A DNA stretch of 64,000 nucleotides. It comes from an uncultured Alphaproteobacteria bacterium (GTDB taxonomy: Bacteria > Pseudomonadota > Alphaproteobacteria > HIMB59 > GCA-002718135). Positions 1 through 9,299 of this stretch are shown one piece after another. Under the pieces are notes generated by a model. The model was not told where the DNA came from, did not search any database, and saw only the letters and a list, made by a program, of their open reading frames with translations. The stretch's first letter is position 1. Each line of letters starts with the position of its first letter. Made by a program: the position numbers and the translations under genes. Location of the stretch: assembly GCA_902595855.1 (NCBI GenBank), contig CACJRY010000001.1, positions 1 to 64,000 of the forward strand, in the 5' to 3' direction.

Positions 1-157
1 TGTTCTTGGCGGGGGGATGTCAAATATCTCATACATTTATGAAAATATAAATACTTTACTAAAAAAATATATTTTTAGTGATACTTTTCACACAAAGGTT
101 GTAAAAAATATTCATGGTGACTCTGGCGGAGTAAGAGGAGCTGCTTGGCTTTCTTAA
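1..157 (+). CDS. ROK family sugar kinase (fructokinase-like), C-terminal fragment
   Basis: This is the 3' end of a gene entering from the left edge; it is too short for the ORF track. The open frame starts at base 2 and ends at TAA 155-157, giving 51 residues. It reads VLGGGMSN near the start and ends HGDSGGVRGAAWLS. From memory, this closing motif is typical of bacterial ROK-family fructokinases (Mak type), which phosphorylate free hexoses with ATP in the cytoplasm. The last 4 bases overlap the 3' end of the convergent gabD-like gene, so there is no room for a terminator. The substrate cannot be judged from the fragment. Confidence 0.75.
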   Translation, partial: VLGGGMSNISYIYENINTLLKKYIFSDTFHTKVVKNIHGDSGGVRGAAWLS

Positions 158-1605
158 ATACCAGCCATTGAAATATATTTTATATTTAAATAATCATCCA
201 GACCATAACGAGAACCTTCTCTTCCAAGTCCTGATTCTTTTACTCCTCCAAAAGGTATTTCTGCTTTAGTTGTTAGACCTGTATTTACACCAACCATTCC
301 ATATTCAAGCGCCTCTGCCACTTTCCATATTCTACCTATATCCCTTGAGTAAAAATATGAAGCTAGACCATAAGGCGTGTCATTTGCAAGTTTAATTACT
401 TCTTCATCTGATTTAAACTTGTACAAAGGAGCCACAGGGCCAAAAGTTTCTTCATATGTAATTTTTGCTTTTGGAGTAACATCTGAGAGAACTGTTGGTT
501 GATAAAAGTTACCACCTAGAGAATGGACATCTCCTCCAACTGCAATTTTTGCACCTTGATTAACAGCATCCTTTACCTGATCATGAACTTTCAAAAGAGA
601 TGGTTGATCAATAAGGGGTCCAGAAACAATACCTTCATCCAAACCATTACCAACTTTGATTTTATTAACTTCCTGAATAAATTTATTTAAAAAATCATCG
701 TAAATTTTTTCGTGAACAAAAATTCTGTTAGCACAAATACAGGTTTGGCCTGAATTTCTAAATTTACTTTGCATAGCTCCTGTAACAGCTTCATCAATGT
801 CTGCATCATCAAATACAACAAATGGTGCATGACCACCTAATTCCATTGATACTTTTTTAACCGTAGAAGCGCTTTGTTGTAATAGAATTTTTCCAACTTC
901 TGTCGATCCTGTAAAAGATATTTTTCTTACGATAGGATTTTCTGTTAATTCTTTACCAATAGCTTTTGCTGAACCAGTTATAATATTAATAACACCATCA
1001 GGAAAGCCGGCTTCTTTTGACAAAACTCCAAGAGCAAGTGCAGAATAAGGCGTTTGACTAGCTGGTTTAATTACAACAGTACAACCAACAGCAAGTGCTG
1101 GTGCACATTTTCTTGTAATCATTGTGCTGGGGAAATTCCAGGGAGTAATTGCTCCTACAACACCAACAGGTTGTTTTATAACAACTATTCTTCTGTCAGG
1201 CATTGGATCAGCAATGATATCACCATAGACTCTTTTTCCCTCTTCAGCATAAAAATCAATATATGTAACTCCCATTAAAATTTCACCTTTTGCCTCAGCT
1301 AGAGGTTTGCCCTGCTCGACAGTCATAATTTTTGCTAAATCATCAACATTTTCTTCAATTAACCTTGCCCATTTTTGAAGTATTACAGATCTTTCCTTTG
1401 CAGTTTTATCTCTCCAAGCAGGAAAAGCTTTTTGAGCCTCATTAATTGCAATATTTGTTTCAGCAGTAGAGCATTTTGGAACTTTACCAATAATTTCACC
1501 ATTTGCAGGATTGTCCACATCAATTTTTTCATCAGAATTGCCTTCAATCCATTTTCCTCCGATAAAACAATTTTCTTTGAAAAGTGCATTATTTTTAAGT
1601 TCCAT
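154..1605 (-). CDS. gabD: NAD(P)-dependent succinate-semialdehyde-type aldehyde dehydrogenase
   Basis: A full-length (483 aa) aldehyde dehydrogenase of the GabD branch that oxidises a semialdehyde to the acid in the cytoplasm. The ALDH signature TPWNFPS is near residue 154, the general-base Glu lies in MELGGHAP (E256) and the nucleophile is C289 in SGQTCICANR. The ATG is preceded by a GAGGAAG ribosome binding site. It is divergent from the amidinotransferase operon, 67 bases away. Succinate semialdehyde is the usual substrate of this branch. In an ectoine context aspartate semialdehyde is an alternative, because ectoine catabolism ends with a semialdehyde dehydrogenase (DoeC). Family assignment is firm; the substrate is inferred. 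Confidence 0.85.
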   Translation of the reverse strand: MELKNNALFKENCFIGGKWIEGNSDEKIDVDNPANGEIIGKVPKCSTAETNIAINEAQKAFPAWRDKTAKERSVILQKWARLIEENVDDLAKIMTVEQGKPLAEAKGEILMGVTYIDFYAEEGKRVYGDIIADPMPDRRIVVIKQPVGVVGAITPWNFPSTMITRKCAPALAVGCTVVIKPASQTPYSALALGVLSKEAGFPDGVINIITGSAKAIGKELTENPIVRKISFTGSTEVGKILLQQSASTVKKVSMELGGHAPFVVFDDADIDEAVTGAMQSKFRNSGQTCICANRIFVHEKIYDDFLNKFIQEVNKIKVGNGLDEGIVSGPLIDQPSLLKVHDQVKDAVNQGAKIAVGGDVHSLGGNFYQPTVLSDVTPKAKITYEETFGPVAPLYKFKSDEEVIKLANDTPYGLASYFYSRDIGRIWKVAEALEYGMVGVNTGLTTKAEIPFGGVKESGLGREGSRYGLDDYLNIKYISMAGI

Positions 1606-1672
1606 ATTTACTTCCTCGCATTTATAAATTTACTAGATTACTCTTTTTAACTTTTAATTTATAGAGACAAAT

Positions 1673-2779
1673 ATGACAATAGTTAACTCTTGGAATGAAT
1701 GGGATCCACTTAAACATGTAATTGTAGGCACTGTTGAAAATTCAAATGTTCCTCCAATGGAGCCGGCATTAGAACCTAAAATAAGCAAAGATAGCGGTAT
1801 GGTTGGATCACACGGACCGAGAAGTCAAGAATCAATTGAGAAAGCAAATATTCAACTAGAAAATTTTATAAAAATTCTCGAAGCAAATAATGTTAAAGTT
1901 GATCGTCCAACTCCAATTGATTTTACAAAATCAATTGCAACTCCTGATTGGAATAATGATGGCCAGTTTGGATCGATGCCTCCAAGAGATGTTATATTAA
2001 CAGTTGGAAATGAAATGTTGGAAGCGCCAATGTCTTATCGTTGCAGATGGTTTGAATATCTTGCATACAGACCTCTTCTTGAAAAATATTATGATGAAGA
2101 CCCTAATATGCGTTGGGAATCAGCTCCTAAACCTCGTTTAACTTTAGAAAGTTATAAAAAAAATTATTTACCCAAAGGTATTACTGAAGAGGAAAGACAT
2201 AAAAAAATTGAAGATAGAGATATGATCTTAACAGAGCAAGAACCTCTTTTTGATGCTGCAGAGGTGCTACGTTTTGGAAAAGATCTATTTTATCACAACA
2301 ATTTTACATCAAATTTGAAGGGTTTAAATTGGTTAAAAAGACATTTTCCCAAACACCGTGTTCATCAAATTAATTTACCTGGAGACTTAATTCCAACTCA
2401 CATTGATGCATGTTTTACACCAATTAAACCTGGGTTAATGATTATTAATCCAAATAGAAAAATATCAAATGAACAAAGAAAAATTTTTGATGATAATAAA
2501 TGGGAAATTCATGAGGCCGCTCCATCAATCCATAATTCTCCACCACCGATGTGTTACTCATCAATTTGGCTATCTATGAATGTATTAATTTTAAACCCTA
2601 AAACAATTTGTGTTGAAGCTTCTGAGGAAAAAATGATTAAGCAAATGGAAAGTTTTGGAATGGATGTTATTCCTGTTCCTTTTCGAGATGCCTATGCTTT
2701 TGGTGGTAGTCTTCATTGTGCAACAACTGATGTATATAGAGAAGGTGAATTTGAAGATTATTTTCCTAATCAACCATGA
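1673..2779 (+). CDS. Amidinotransferase, glycine amidinotransferase-like
   Basis: A 368-aa cytoplasmic enzyme of the arginine:glycine amidinotransferase family, which moves the amidino group of arginine to an amine acceptor through an amidino-cysteine intermediate and releases ornithine. All catalytic motifs are visible: GNEMLEAPMS (112-121), Asp in FDAAEVLR (D194), His in PTHIDACF (H243) and the nucleophile in GGSLHCATTDV (C349). The acceptor (glycine, lysine, a diamine or other) cannot be read from sequence. It is the first gene of a tight operon and its stop overlaps the next ATG by 4 bases (ATGA). Released ornithine could feed the cyclodeaminase-like protein three genes downstream, but this link is inferred. 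Confidence 0.85.
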   Translation: MTIVNSWNEWDPLKHVIVGTVENSNVPPMEPALEPKISKDSGMVGSHGPRSQESIEKANIQLENFIKILEANNVKVDRPTPIDFTKSIATPDWNNDGQFGSMPPRDVILTVGNEMLEAPMSYRCRWFEYLAYRPLLEKYYDEDPNMRWESAPKPRLTLESYKKNYLPKGITEEERHKKIEDRDMILTEQEPLFDAAEVLRFGKDLFYHNNFTSNLKGLNWLKRHFPKHRVHQINLPGDLIPTHIDACFTPIKPGLMIINPNRKISNEQRKIFDDNKWEIHEAAPSIHNSPPPMCYSSIWLSMNVLILNPKTICVEASEEKMIKQMESFGMDVIPVPFRDAYAFGGSLHCATTDVYREGEFEDYFPNQP

Positions 2780-3528
2780 ATAATTTTACACAGCATGATT
2801 TAACTGCAGACATTGTTAAGGCGAATAATCCAAGAATAGGAGTAATAGCTTTATCAACAGATTTTACTATTGAACAAGATTATAGAAATATCTGTCACTC
2901 AATCCCTGTCGATATTTTTGTTAATCGTATACCTTTTGAAAATCCATTAAATCATGAAAATTATTTGAAAATGGCAAATCATATTAGTGAAGTTTCATCA
3001 CAAATTTTACCATCGCAGGACTTAGATATTATTGCATACGGATGTACATCTGGAACAATTGCTATTGGCTCAGATAGAATAAAAGAAGAGATCAATAAAA
3101 CTAAACCTAAAGCTAAAGTAACAACTCCAATAACAGCAGCATTGAAAGCTTTTAATCATTTGGGTTTAAAAAATATTGCAGTTCTTACTCCTTATCCAAA
3201 AGATGTAAATGTAACTGTTTATAATTATTTAATTGATAATAACATTAATATTGAGTCTTTTAGCTCATTTAATTTAGAATATGACTCTGAAATTGCTCAA
3301 GTCAGTTTATCTAGCTTGGAAAAAGAGATTAAAAAAATAGACCTAAGTAATGTTGATGGATTGTTTGTTTCCTGCACTGCTCTTAAAATTGTAGATGTAT
3401 TGGACCGAGTTGAAAGGTCTCAAAATACTATAGTAATATCAAGTAATCAGGCTATTATATGGGACTGCTTAAGGACAGTTGGTATTGACTCAAAAATAAA
3501 AGGCTATGGTAAATTATTTCTGAGCTGA
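2776..3528 (+). CDS. eutA: EutA-like Asp/Glu racemase superfamily protein
   Basis: A 250-aa member of the Asp/Glu racemase, maleate isomerase and arylmalonate decarboxylase superfamily. Two catalytic-type cysteines lie in symmetrical motifs, YGCTSGT (C90) and VSCTAL (C200), as in maleate isomerase. The order of this protein, a threonine-dehydratase-like enzyme and an ornithine-cyclodeaminase-like enzyme is the eutA-eutB-eutC block found in ectoine/5-hydroxyectoine utilisation clusters, where these proteins are thought to act on the hydroxylated form. It is translationally coupled to the amidinotransferase by a 4-base overlap. Superfamily is firm. The EutA name rests on gene order, and a maleate isomerase or amino acid racemase cannot be excluded. 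Confidence 0.72.
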   Translation: MNNFTQHDLTADIVKANNPRIGVIALSTDFTIEQDYRNICHSIPVDIFVNRIPFENPLNHENYLKMANHISEVSSQILPSQDLDIIAYGCTSGTIAIGSDRIKEEINKTKPKAKVTTPITAALKAFNHLGLKNIAVLTPYPKDVNVTVYNYLIDNNINIESFSSFNLEYDSEIAQVSLSSLEKEIKKIDLSNVDGLFVSCTALKIVDVLDRVERSQNTIVISSNQAIIWDCLRTVGIDSKIKGYGKLFLS

Positions 3529-3563
3529 AATATGGAATTTGCAAATGAGGTATAATAAAAAAA

Positions 3564-4514
3564 TTGATTAATTTAGAAAGAATTAAAAAAGCACATGAAG
3601 CTATTTCTCCCTATATAAATAGGACTCCATTAATATTATCAAATTATTTATCTAAAGATAGAATTGTTAAGCTAAAGTTAGAGTCATTGCAAATTACCAA
3701 CTCCTTTAAATTACGAGGTGCTACAAATAAATTATTGTCATTAGATAATGAGCAAAAACAAAAAGGTGTAATAGCTGTATCAACAGGCAATCATGGTAAG
3801 GGCGTTGCTTACGCTGCAAGTGTTCTTGGAATTCAATCAACAATTTATATGTCTTCAATGGTTCCTCAATACCGTAAAGAAGCAATAGAAGCATTAGGTG
3901 CTAAAGTTGAAATTATTGGAAATAATAGTGATGAGGCTGACTTGTATGCAAAAAAACTCGCTAAAGAAAAAAATATCACTTTAATCCATCCTTTTGATGA
4001 TGAAGAGGTAATTGTAGGTCAAGGAACTGTGGGTTTAGAAATGTTAGAAGACTTTCCTGAGGTAGATACTGTTATAATTCCTACTTCTGGCGGTGGATTA
4101 ATTGGAGGTATTGCTTTAGCCATTAAATTACAAAAACCATCTGTAAAAATAATTGCTGTTTCAATGGAAAGAGGACCTTCCATGTATGAAAGTTTAAAAA
4201 ATGGTAAACCAACAGATGTTGAAGAATTAGAAACTTTGGCTGATTGCTTGGGTGGAAGCATAGGTTTAGATAATCAATATACTTTTAAAATAGCTCAAGA
4301 TGTGATTGATGATTTTGTCCTAGTAAGTGAAAATAAAATTGCTGAAGGTATAAAATTTAATTTTATTGAACATAAAATTGTAACAGAAGGGGCTGCTGCT
4401 ACAGGTGTTATGGTAGTGAAAGATAATATGTCTGATAAAATTGGTAAAAATATTATTAGTTTAATATGTGGTGGAAATATTGATGCTGAACTTTTTAATA
4501 AAATAATTTCATGA
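3564..4514 (+). CDS. eutB: EutB-like threonine dehydratase family PLP enzyme (TTG start)
   Basis: A 316-aa fold-type II PLP enzyme. The cofactor Lys is in TNSFKLRGA (K49), STGNHGKG follows at 73-80, and the phosphate-binding loop TSGGGLIGG sits near 174-182. It lacks a C-terminal ACT domain, so it is a catabolic short form. The start is TTG: the frame has no ATG near the conserved N-terminus, and MINLERIKKA from the TTG fits the family well. The only Shine-Dalgarno-like element, GAGG at 3547-3550, is 13 bases upstream, rather far. The 3' end overlaps the next gene by 4 bases (ATGA). The role within an ectoine-type pathway follows from the eutABC order. Confidence 0.75.
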   Translation: MINLERIKKAHEAISPYINRTPLILSNYLSKDRIVKLKLESLQITNSFKLRGATNKLLSLDNEQKQKGVIAVSTGNHGKGVAYAASVLGIQSTIYMSSMVPQYRKEAIEALGAKVEIIGNNSDEADLYAKKLAKEKNITLIHPFDDEEVIVGQGTVGLEMLEDFPEVDTVIIPTSGGGLIGGIALAIKLQKPSVKIIAVSMERGPSMYESLKNGKPTDVEELETLADCLGGSIGLDNQYTFKIAQDVIDDFVLVSENKIAEGIKFNFIEHKIVTEGAAATGVMVVKDNMSDKIGKNIISLICGGNIDAELFNKIIS

Positions 4515-5494
4515 CACTTATACTCAATTCAAATGAAATAAAGCATTGTGTACAATTTAATAAAGATCTTATTCCTATAATCGAAGATGCATTTAAAAGT
4601 TTATCACTGGGAAAAACAGTTATGCCACCAATATTAAGAGTTGATATAGAAAAATATCATGGTGAGTCAGATGTAAAGGCAGCTTATGTTGAAGGTTTAG
4701 ATAGTTTTGCAGTAAAGGTTGCATCAGGATTTTTTAATAATTCAAAATTAGGTTTGCCATCTAGTAATGGTCTAATGATTCTTTTAGACTCTCAAACAGG
4801 AATTATCAAATCTGTACTTTTAGATAAAGGATATTTAACTGATGTGAGAACCGCTATTGCGGGTGCAATTGCTTCTAAATATTTATCTAATCCAGAATCT
4901 TCTACAGTTGCAATAATTGGAGCTGGTATACAAGCGCGTATGCAACTTGAGGCTCTTTCTTTAGTTAGGGACATAAAAAATGTAAAAGTTTGGTCACGGG
5001 ATATTAATAAGGCTAATGAATACATACAAACTTTAAAAAAAATTTATGATTTTAATTTTCAAGCATTTGATAATACTAATGACCTAGTTAAAGATGCCGA
5101 TATTTTAATCACAACTACTCCCAGTAAAAATCCTCTTATTAAATTTGCTTCCTTACCTAAAGGTATCCATATTACGGCAATGGGATCTGATGCAGAGGAA
5201 AAAAATGAGTTAGATCCAGAAATAATTAAAAATTGTGATATTTATGTTCCAGATAATCAGGCTCAAACAACGATTTTAGGAGAGCTAAATCACGCTATTA
5301 AAAAAAATCTTATAACAAAGGAAACATTATTTTATGATTTAGGAAAAATTATTTTAAATCCAGAACTTGGAAGAAAAAGTAATAACGACATTACTGTTGC
5401 TGACTTAACTGGAACTGGAGTTCAAGATACTGCGATTGCCCGTTACACTTACTCAATTGCTAAAAATAAAAATCTAGGAATGAATGTAGAATAG
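4511..5494 (+). CDS. eutC: EutC-like ornithine cyclodeaminase/mu-crystallin family protein
   Basis: A 327-aa protein of the ornithine cyclodeaminase/mu-crystallin/ketimine reductase family. Visible hallmarks are the substrate-side Lys in FAVKVASGF (K69), a Rossmann motif IIGAGIQARMQLEAL (135-149) and the catalytic Asp in DLTGTGVQDTA near the C-terminus. Family members either cyclise ornithine to proline or reduce cyclic imines with NAD(P)H. Gene order points to EutC of ectoine catabolism. True ornithine cyclodeaminase activity would instead recycle ornithine released by the amidinotransferase three genes upstream. Sequence alone does not decide between the two. Confidence 0.75.
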   Translation: MTLILNSNEIKHCVQFNKDLIPIIEDAFKSLSLGKTVMPPILRVDIEKYHGESDVKAAYVEGLDSFAVKVASGFFNNSKLGLPSSNGLMILLDSQTGIIKSVLLDKGYLTDVRTAIAGAIASKYLSNPESSTVAIIGAGIQARMQLEALSLVRDIKNVKVWSRDINKANEYIQTLKKIYDFNFQAFDNTNDLVKDADILITTTPSKNPLIKFASLPKGIHITAMGSDAEEKNELDPEIIKNCDIYVPDNQAQTTILGELNHAIKKNLITKETLFYDLGKIILNPELGRKSNNDITVADLTGTGVQDTAIARYTYSIAKNKNLGMNVE

Positions 5495-5525
5495 GTATAG
5501 ATCGTATTTTAGTAATAAAAAAATT

Positions 5526-6968
5526 ATGAATTCAAGTATTGTAGAAAAAACTGCGGCTTATTTTAGGGGGAAAGGTGTTATTCTTCCAACAATAGCAGAA
5601 TTGAAAAATCCTAATTTAATTAGTGAAGAAATTAAAAATAAAGTTTTAACTCTAGACAAAGATGCAATGGATCCAGCTAATTTGTTTAGAGTGCACTGGT
5701 TTAATCAAAGAGATCATAGTAATTTTTTAGATGTCCCAGAGCATATTGTTTTGCCTAGTGAATTTACAGGTGTTGATGCAAAAATTATTGTCAATCTAGG
5801 TCGATATTTTCCACTAATTACAGCTCATAAAGTATTAGCTGCATATGGATGCTTGCTTCCACGAATTTTAAATGGTTCATTTGATTATTCAAAACATAAA
5901 GCCGTATGGCCATCAACTGGTAATTATTGTCGAGGAGGTGTGGCAATTTCAAAAATACTTGGATTAAAAAGTATTGCTATTTTACCTGAAGGCATGAGTC
6001 AGGAAAGATTTAATTGGCTAGAAAAATGGGTGGAAGATAAAAATGATATAATTAAAACAAAAGGTACTGAAAGCAATGTTAAAGAAATTTATGATGCATG
6101 CAACGAGCTAGAAAAAAATAAAAATAATGACATTATTAATCAATTTAATGAATATTATAATTATGCAACTCATCGAGCTATTACAGGTTCATCCTTTGAA
6201 AAATCTTTTTTAAAGGTAAAAGGAAATACAAATTTACAAGCTAGGTTTTATGTTTCAGCTTCTGGTTCAAGTGGAACACTTGCAGCCGGGGATTATCTAA
6301 AAGAAAATCTCAATACAAAAATAGCAGTTGTTGAAGCAATTGAATGCCCAACTCTTCTTTATAATGGTTATGGAGAGCATAATATCCAAGGTATTGGAGA
6401 TAAGCATGTGCCTTTAATTCATAATGTCATGAATTCAGATTTTGTAGTTGGCGTATCAGATGAGGCTACAAATAATTTAAATCTATTGTTTAATACTAAT
6501 GAAGGAAAAAAATATTTAGAAAGTAGAAAAGGATTTGAAAAAGATTTTGTAAATAGATTACCTGAATTTGGGTTTTCTTCAATTGCTAATATTATTGCTT
6601 CTATAAAATTAGCTAAAAAAATGAAGTTATCAAAAAACGATGCTATTATAACAGTAGCAACTGATGGTGCTGATTTATATGAAACAGAGCTAGCTAAAAC
6701 TAAAAAACAATTTAACAAAATTTATGATGAGGTTACTTGTGCAGAAATTTTTGCTAAAAATTTTGAGGCAATAACTGTTGATCATACTTTAGAATTAAGC
6801 CAAATTGATAAAGAGAGAATATTTAATTTAGGTTATTATACATGGGTTGAACAACAAGGAACTAGTATAGAGGAATTTGAAAGTAGAAGAAGTCAATCAT
6901 TCTGGGATAAGCATTACAAAGATATGATTTCACTTGATCCGAAAATTAAAGAGTTTAATTCTCTATAG
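5526..6968 (+). CDS. Fold-type II PLP-dependent enzyme of unknown substrate
   Basis: A 480-aa protein that looks like a long relative of the cysteine synthase/threonine synthase fold. Candidate features are a PLP-Lys in LITAHKVLAAYG (about residue 103), an STGNYCRGG stretch like the SxGN loop of the fold, and SASGSSGTLAAGD as the phosphate-binding loop. It is about 150 residues longer than ordinary cysteine synthases, and its long acidic C-terminal part (about 390-480) resembles nothing I know. It lies 31 bases after eutC and 4 bases before the M20 gene, so it belongs to the same operon. A lyase or beta-replacement step on a diamino acid is plausible; I do not recognise a specific enzyme. Confidence 0.6.
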   Translation: MNSSIVEKTAAYFRGKGVILPTIAELKNPNLISEEIKNKVLTLDKDAMDPANLFRVHWFNQRDHSNFLDVPEHIVLPSEFTGVDAKIIVNLGRYFPLITAHKVLAAYGCLLPRILNGSFDYSKHKAVWPSTGNYCRGGVAISKILGLKSIAILPEGMSQERFNWLEKWVEDKNDIIKTKGTESNVKEIYDACNELEKNKNNDIINQFNEYYNYATHRAITGSSFEKSFLKVKGNTNLQARFYVSASGSSGTLAAGDYLKENLNTKIAVVEAIECPTLLYNGYGEHNIQGIGDKHVPLIHNVMNSDFVVGVSDEATNNLNLLFNTNEGKKYLESRKGFEKDFVNRLPEFGFSSIANIIASIKLAKKMKLSKNDAIITVATDGADLYETELAKTKKQFNKIYDEVTCAEIFAKNFEAITVDHTLELSQIDKERIFNLGYYTWVEQQGTSIEEFESRRSQSFWDKHYKDMISLDPKIKEFNSL

Positions 6969-6972
6969 TTAA

Positions 6973-8130
6973 ATGAAAACACAAGTACTTCACAATCAGT
7001 TGGTTGAGTGGAGACATGATTTGCACATGCATCCCCAAATAAGTTTTGAAGAAGAATATGCTTCTAATAAAGTAGCCACTTTGCTCAAAGATTTTGGGGT
7101 AGAAGTGCATCAAGGAATTGCTAAAACTGGAGTAGTGGGTGTTTTAAAAAAAGGAAGTAGTAATAAAAGTATAGGTATTAGAGCCGATATGGATGCTTTA
7201 CCAATAAATGAAATAAATACTTTTTCTTATAAATCTAAGATTGAAAATAGAATGCATGCTTGTGGTCATGATGGACATACAACGATGTTATTAGGTGCTG
7301 CTAAATATTTAGCAGAACAAGGAAATTTTGATGGCATTATTTATTTTATCTTTCAACCAGATGAAGAAAATACCCTTGGGGCCAAAACAATGATTGATGA
7401 GGGTTTATTCACTAATTTTTCAATAGATGAAGTTTATGGAATGCATAACATTCCTGGAATGGAATTAGGAACATTCGGAACAAGAAAAGGAGGCATTACT
7501 ACTAGTGAAAATTTATTTGAAATTTTAATTAAAGGTAAGGGAGGTCATGCAGCTTTACCTCATATGTCAAAAGATACAATTACAATTGGTAGTCAGATAA
7601 TATTAGCTTTACAAACAATTGTTTCACGTAAATTAGATCCGGTAGCAGCCGGAGTTGTTTCTGTGACTGAGTTTATTACTGATGGAAAAAAAAATGTTTT
7701 GCCTGGTAATGGTTTGATCAAAGGAGATGCGAGAGCATTTTCTCAAGATACAAACACAATGATTGAAAAAAATATGCGACAACTTGTTGAAGGTATCTGT
7801 AATTCTTTTGGAGTTTCTGCTGAAGTAAAATATGAAACAACTTGTCCAATTACTTTTAATCAGCCAGAACAATCAGATGCAGCCACAAAAGCTGCAATCA
7901 CCTTATTAGGTGAAGATAAATGTAATGGTGACATTGATCCAAGACCGTTTTCAGAGGATTTTTCAATTATGTCAGAAAATACTCCTGGATGTTTTGTATT
8001 AATGGGTAATGGAACCTCAGGTTCGTATGGAAGGCCATTACATTCAGCAGATTATGATTTTAATGACGAGTTATTAGTTAAAGGCTCTTCTTATTGGGTA
8101 GAGCTTGCTGAACAACAGTTGAAAATATAA
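6973..8130 (+). CDS. M20 family amidohydrolase (N-acyl amino acid deacylase type)
   Basis: A 385-aa cytoplasmic metal-dependent amidohydrolase of the M20D (hippurate hydrolase/IAA-amino acid hydrolase) group. Metal ligands are visible in HACGHDGHTTML (about 95-106), in the Glu pair of QPDEEN, in GMHNIPG and in the C-terminal PLHSADYDF. These enzymes remove acyl groups from N-acyl amino acids. In this operon the natural candidate is N-acetyl-2,4-diaminobutyrate, the product of ectoine ring opening. The classical deacetylase for that step (EutE/DoeB) is of another family and is absent here. I recall an M20-type alternative called DoeB2 in annotation collections but cannot verify it. Confidence 0.78.
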   Translation: MKTQVLHNQLVEWRHDLHMHPQISFEEEYASNKVATLLKDFGVEVHQGIAKTGVVGVLKKGSSNKSIGIRADMDALPINEINTFSYKSKIENRMHACGHDGHTTMLLGAAKYLAEQGNFDGIIYFIFQPDEENTLGAKTMIDEGLFTNFSIDEVYGMHNIPGMELGTFGTRKGGITTSENLFEILIKGKGGHAALPHMSKDTITIGSQIILALQTIVSRKLDPVAAGVVSVTEFITDGKKNVLPGNGLIKGDARAFSQDTNTMIEKNMRQLVEGICNSFGVSAEVKYETTCPITFNQPEQSDAATKAAITLLGEDKCNGDIDPRPFSEDFSIMSENTPGCFVLMGNGTSGSYGRPLHSADYDFNDELLVKGSSYWVELAEQQLKI

Positions 8131-8150
8131 ATTTTTTATGAATATTCGAG

Positions 8151-9299
8151 ATGTTTAAAAAAAATCTTGAAAAATTAAAGCAAGATCTCAACAAGAATAA
8201 TATTGATTTAGCAGTAATTACTGATGATGACTCTATTTATTACTTCACAGGTTACTTTGATTTTCTACATATGTCTTTTGGAAGACCAACTATTTTATTA
8301 GTTCCAAAAGACTCAGATACAGTTTTAATTACACCTCTGATTGATGCACATTTGGTAAAGAAAAAATGTCCTGTAGATAAAATAATCACGTGGAACGATG
8401 GTGTTGATAATGAATGGAGAGAAGAACTGCCAAAGTATTTTAAAAAAAATACAAATATAGCAATTGAAAAATTTAAGATTAGCACTTTAGTACTAAATTA
8501 CATATCATCTTTAGATGAACAAAGGGCATTTAAAAATATTACTCCAATTTTAGACTTAATAAGAATGGTTAAAACTCAAGATGAGTTAAAAATTGCCAAG
8601 TCTGCTGGCAAAGTCGCAGAAGCTATGATGTATGCTGGAAAAAATGCAATTGGACACAATGTTCCTGAATATGAAGTAGCTTTAGCAACTGCTCAAGCAG
8701 GAACAAGAAAAGCAGCTGAAATACTAGAAAATGAATTTAAAGAAAGTGATATATCTCCTCTAATTCACTTTTTGCAAATTATGGCTTCTGGAAAAGACTT
8801 ACCTAAGACTCACCACCGATCCTCAATAAAATTAATCAAGGATGGAGACCCTGTTTTTTTGTGTTTTTGTGGTATGACAAACTTTCATAAATTTAAACTT
8901 GGTTTTGATAGAACATTTTGGCTAAAAGAAATTCGCGATAAAACGCAAATTAAAACCTACGAAACAGCTGTTCAGTCTCAAAAAGCAGCTTTAAGTGTTT
9001 TAGGTCCAGGTGTGAAAGCTGAAGATGTGCATGCAGCTTATGCGGACACTATTCAAAGTGCAGGCTATCCATATCCGACATTTAGATGTGGAAGAGCTAC
9101 TGGTTTTAGCATGTTAGAAGAACCGCAATTAGTAGCAGGTAATAAAACTATATTACAACCAGGTATGGTTTTTGCTGTTGATGGATCTGCAAATGAAGAA
9201 ACATTTCGTGCTCAAGTTGGTGATAGTTTTATCATTACTGAAGATGGTTATGAGCAAATTACAAATTTTTCAAAAAAAATTGAGGATCTTATTATTTAA
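8151..9299 (+). CDS. M24 family (creatinase/prolidase fold) hydrolase with lost metal ligands
   Basis: A 382-aa pita-bread-fold protein with a creatinase-type N-terminal domain (about 1-150) and an M24 catalytic domain. Metal-binding positions of true aminopeptidases are poorly kept: the first Asp region reads FCGMTNFHKF, the usual GHGIG His motif reads GRATGFSML, and the final metal Glu is replaced in AQVGDSFII. This resembles metal-independent members such as creatinase and ectoine hydrolase. It is a distant paralogue of the DoeA-like protein at 20767 but lacks DoeA's characteristic segments. Its ATG follows the M20 gene by 20 bases, and its stop overlaps the next start (TAATG). The substrate is unknown; a C-N bond in a small imino acid or amidine is a guess. 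Confidence 0.7.
   Translation: MFKKNLEKLKQDLNKNNIDLAVITDDDSIYYFTGYFDFLHMSFGRPTILLVPKDSDTVLITPLIDAHLVKKKCPVDKIITWNDGVDNEWREELPKYFKKNTNIAIEKFKISTLVLNYISSLDEQRAFKNITPILDLIRMVKTQDELKIAKSAGKVAEAMMYAGKNAIGHNVPEYEVALATAQAGTRKAAEILENEFKESDISPLIHFLQIMASGKDLPKTHHRSSIKLIKDGDPVFLCFCGMTNFHKFKLGFDRTFWLKEIRDKTQIKTYETAVQSQKAALSVLGPGVKAEDVHAAYADTIQSAGYPYPTFRCGRATGFSMLEEPQLVAGNKTILQPGMVFAVDGSANEETFRAQVGDSFIITEDGYEQITNFSKKIEDLII

Noticed and set aside
1054-1278. Plus-strand 74-aa ORF inside gabD (and the similar ORF at 1375-1650)
   Set aside because: They are antisense shadows of the aldehyde dehydrogenase with no family resemblance and no ribosome binding site.
8151-9299. Calling this M24 protein the ectoine hydrolase because it is in the eutABC operon
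   Set aside because: The protein at 20767 matches DoeA far better, so this one is left without a specific name.
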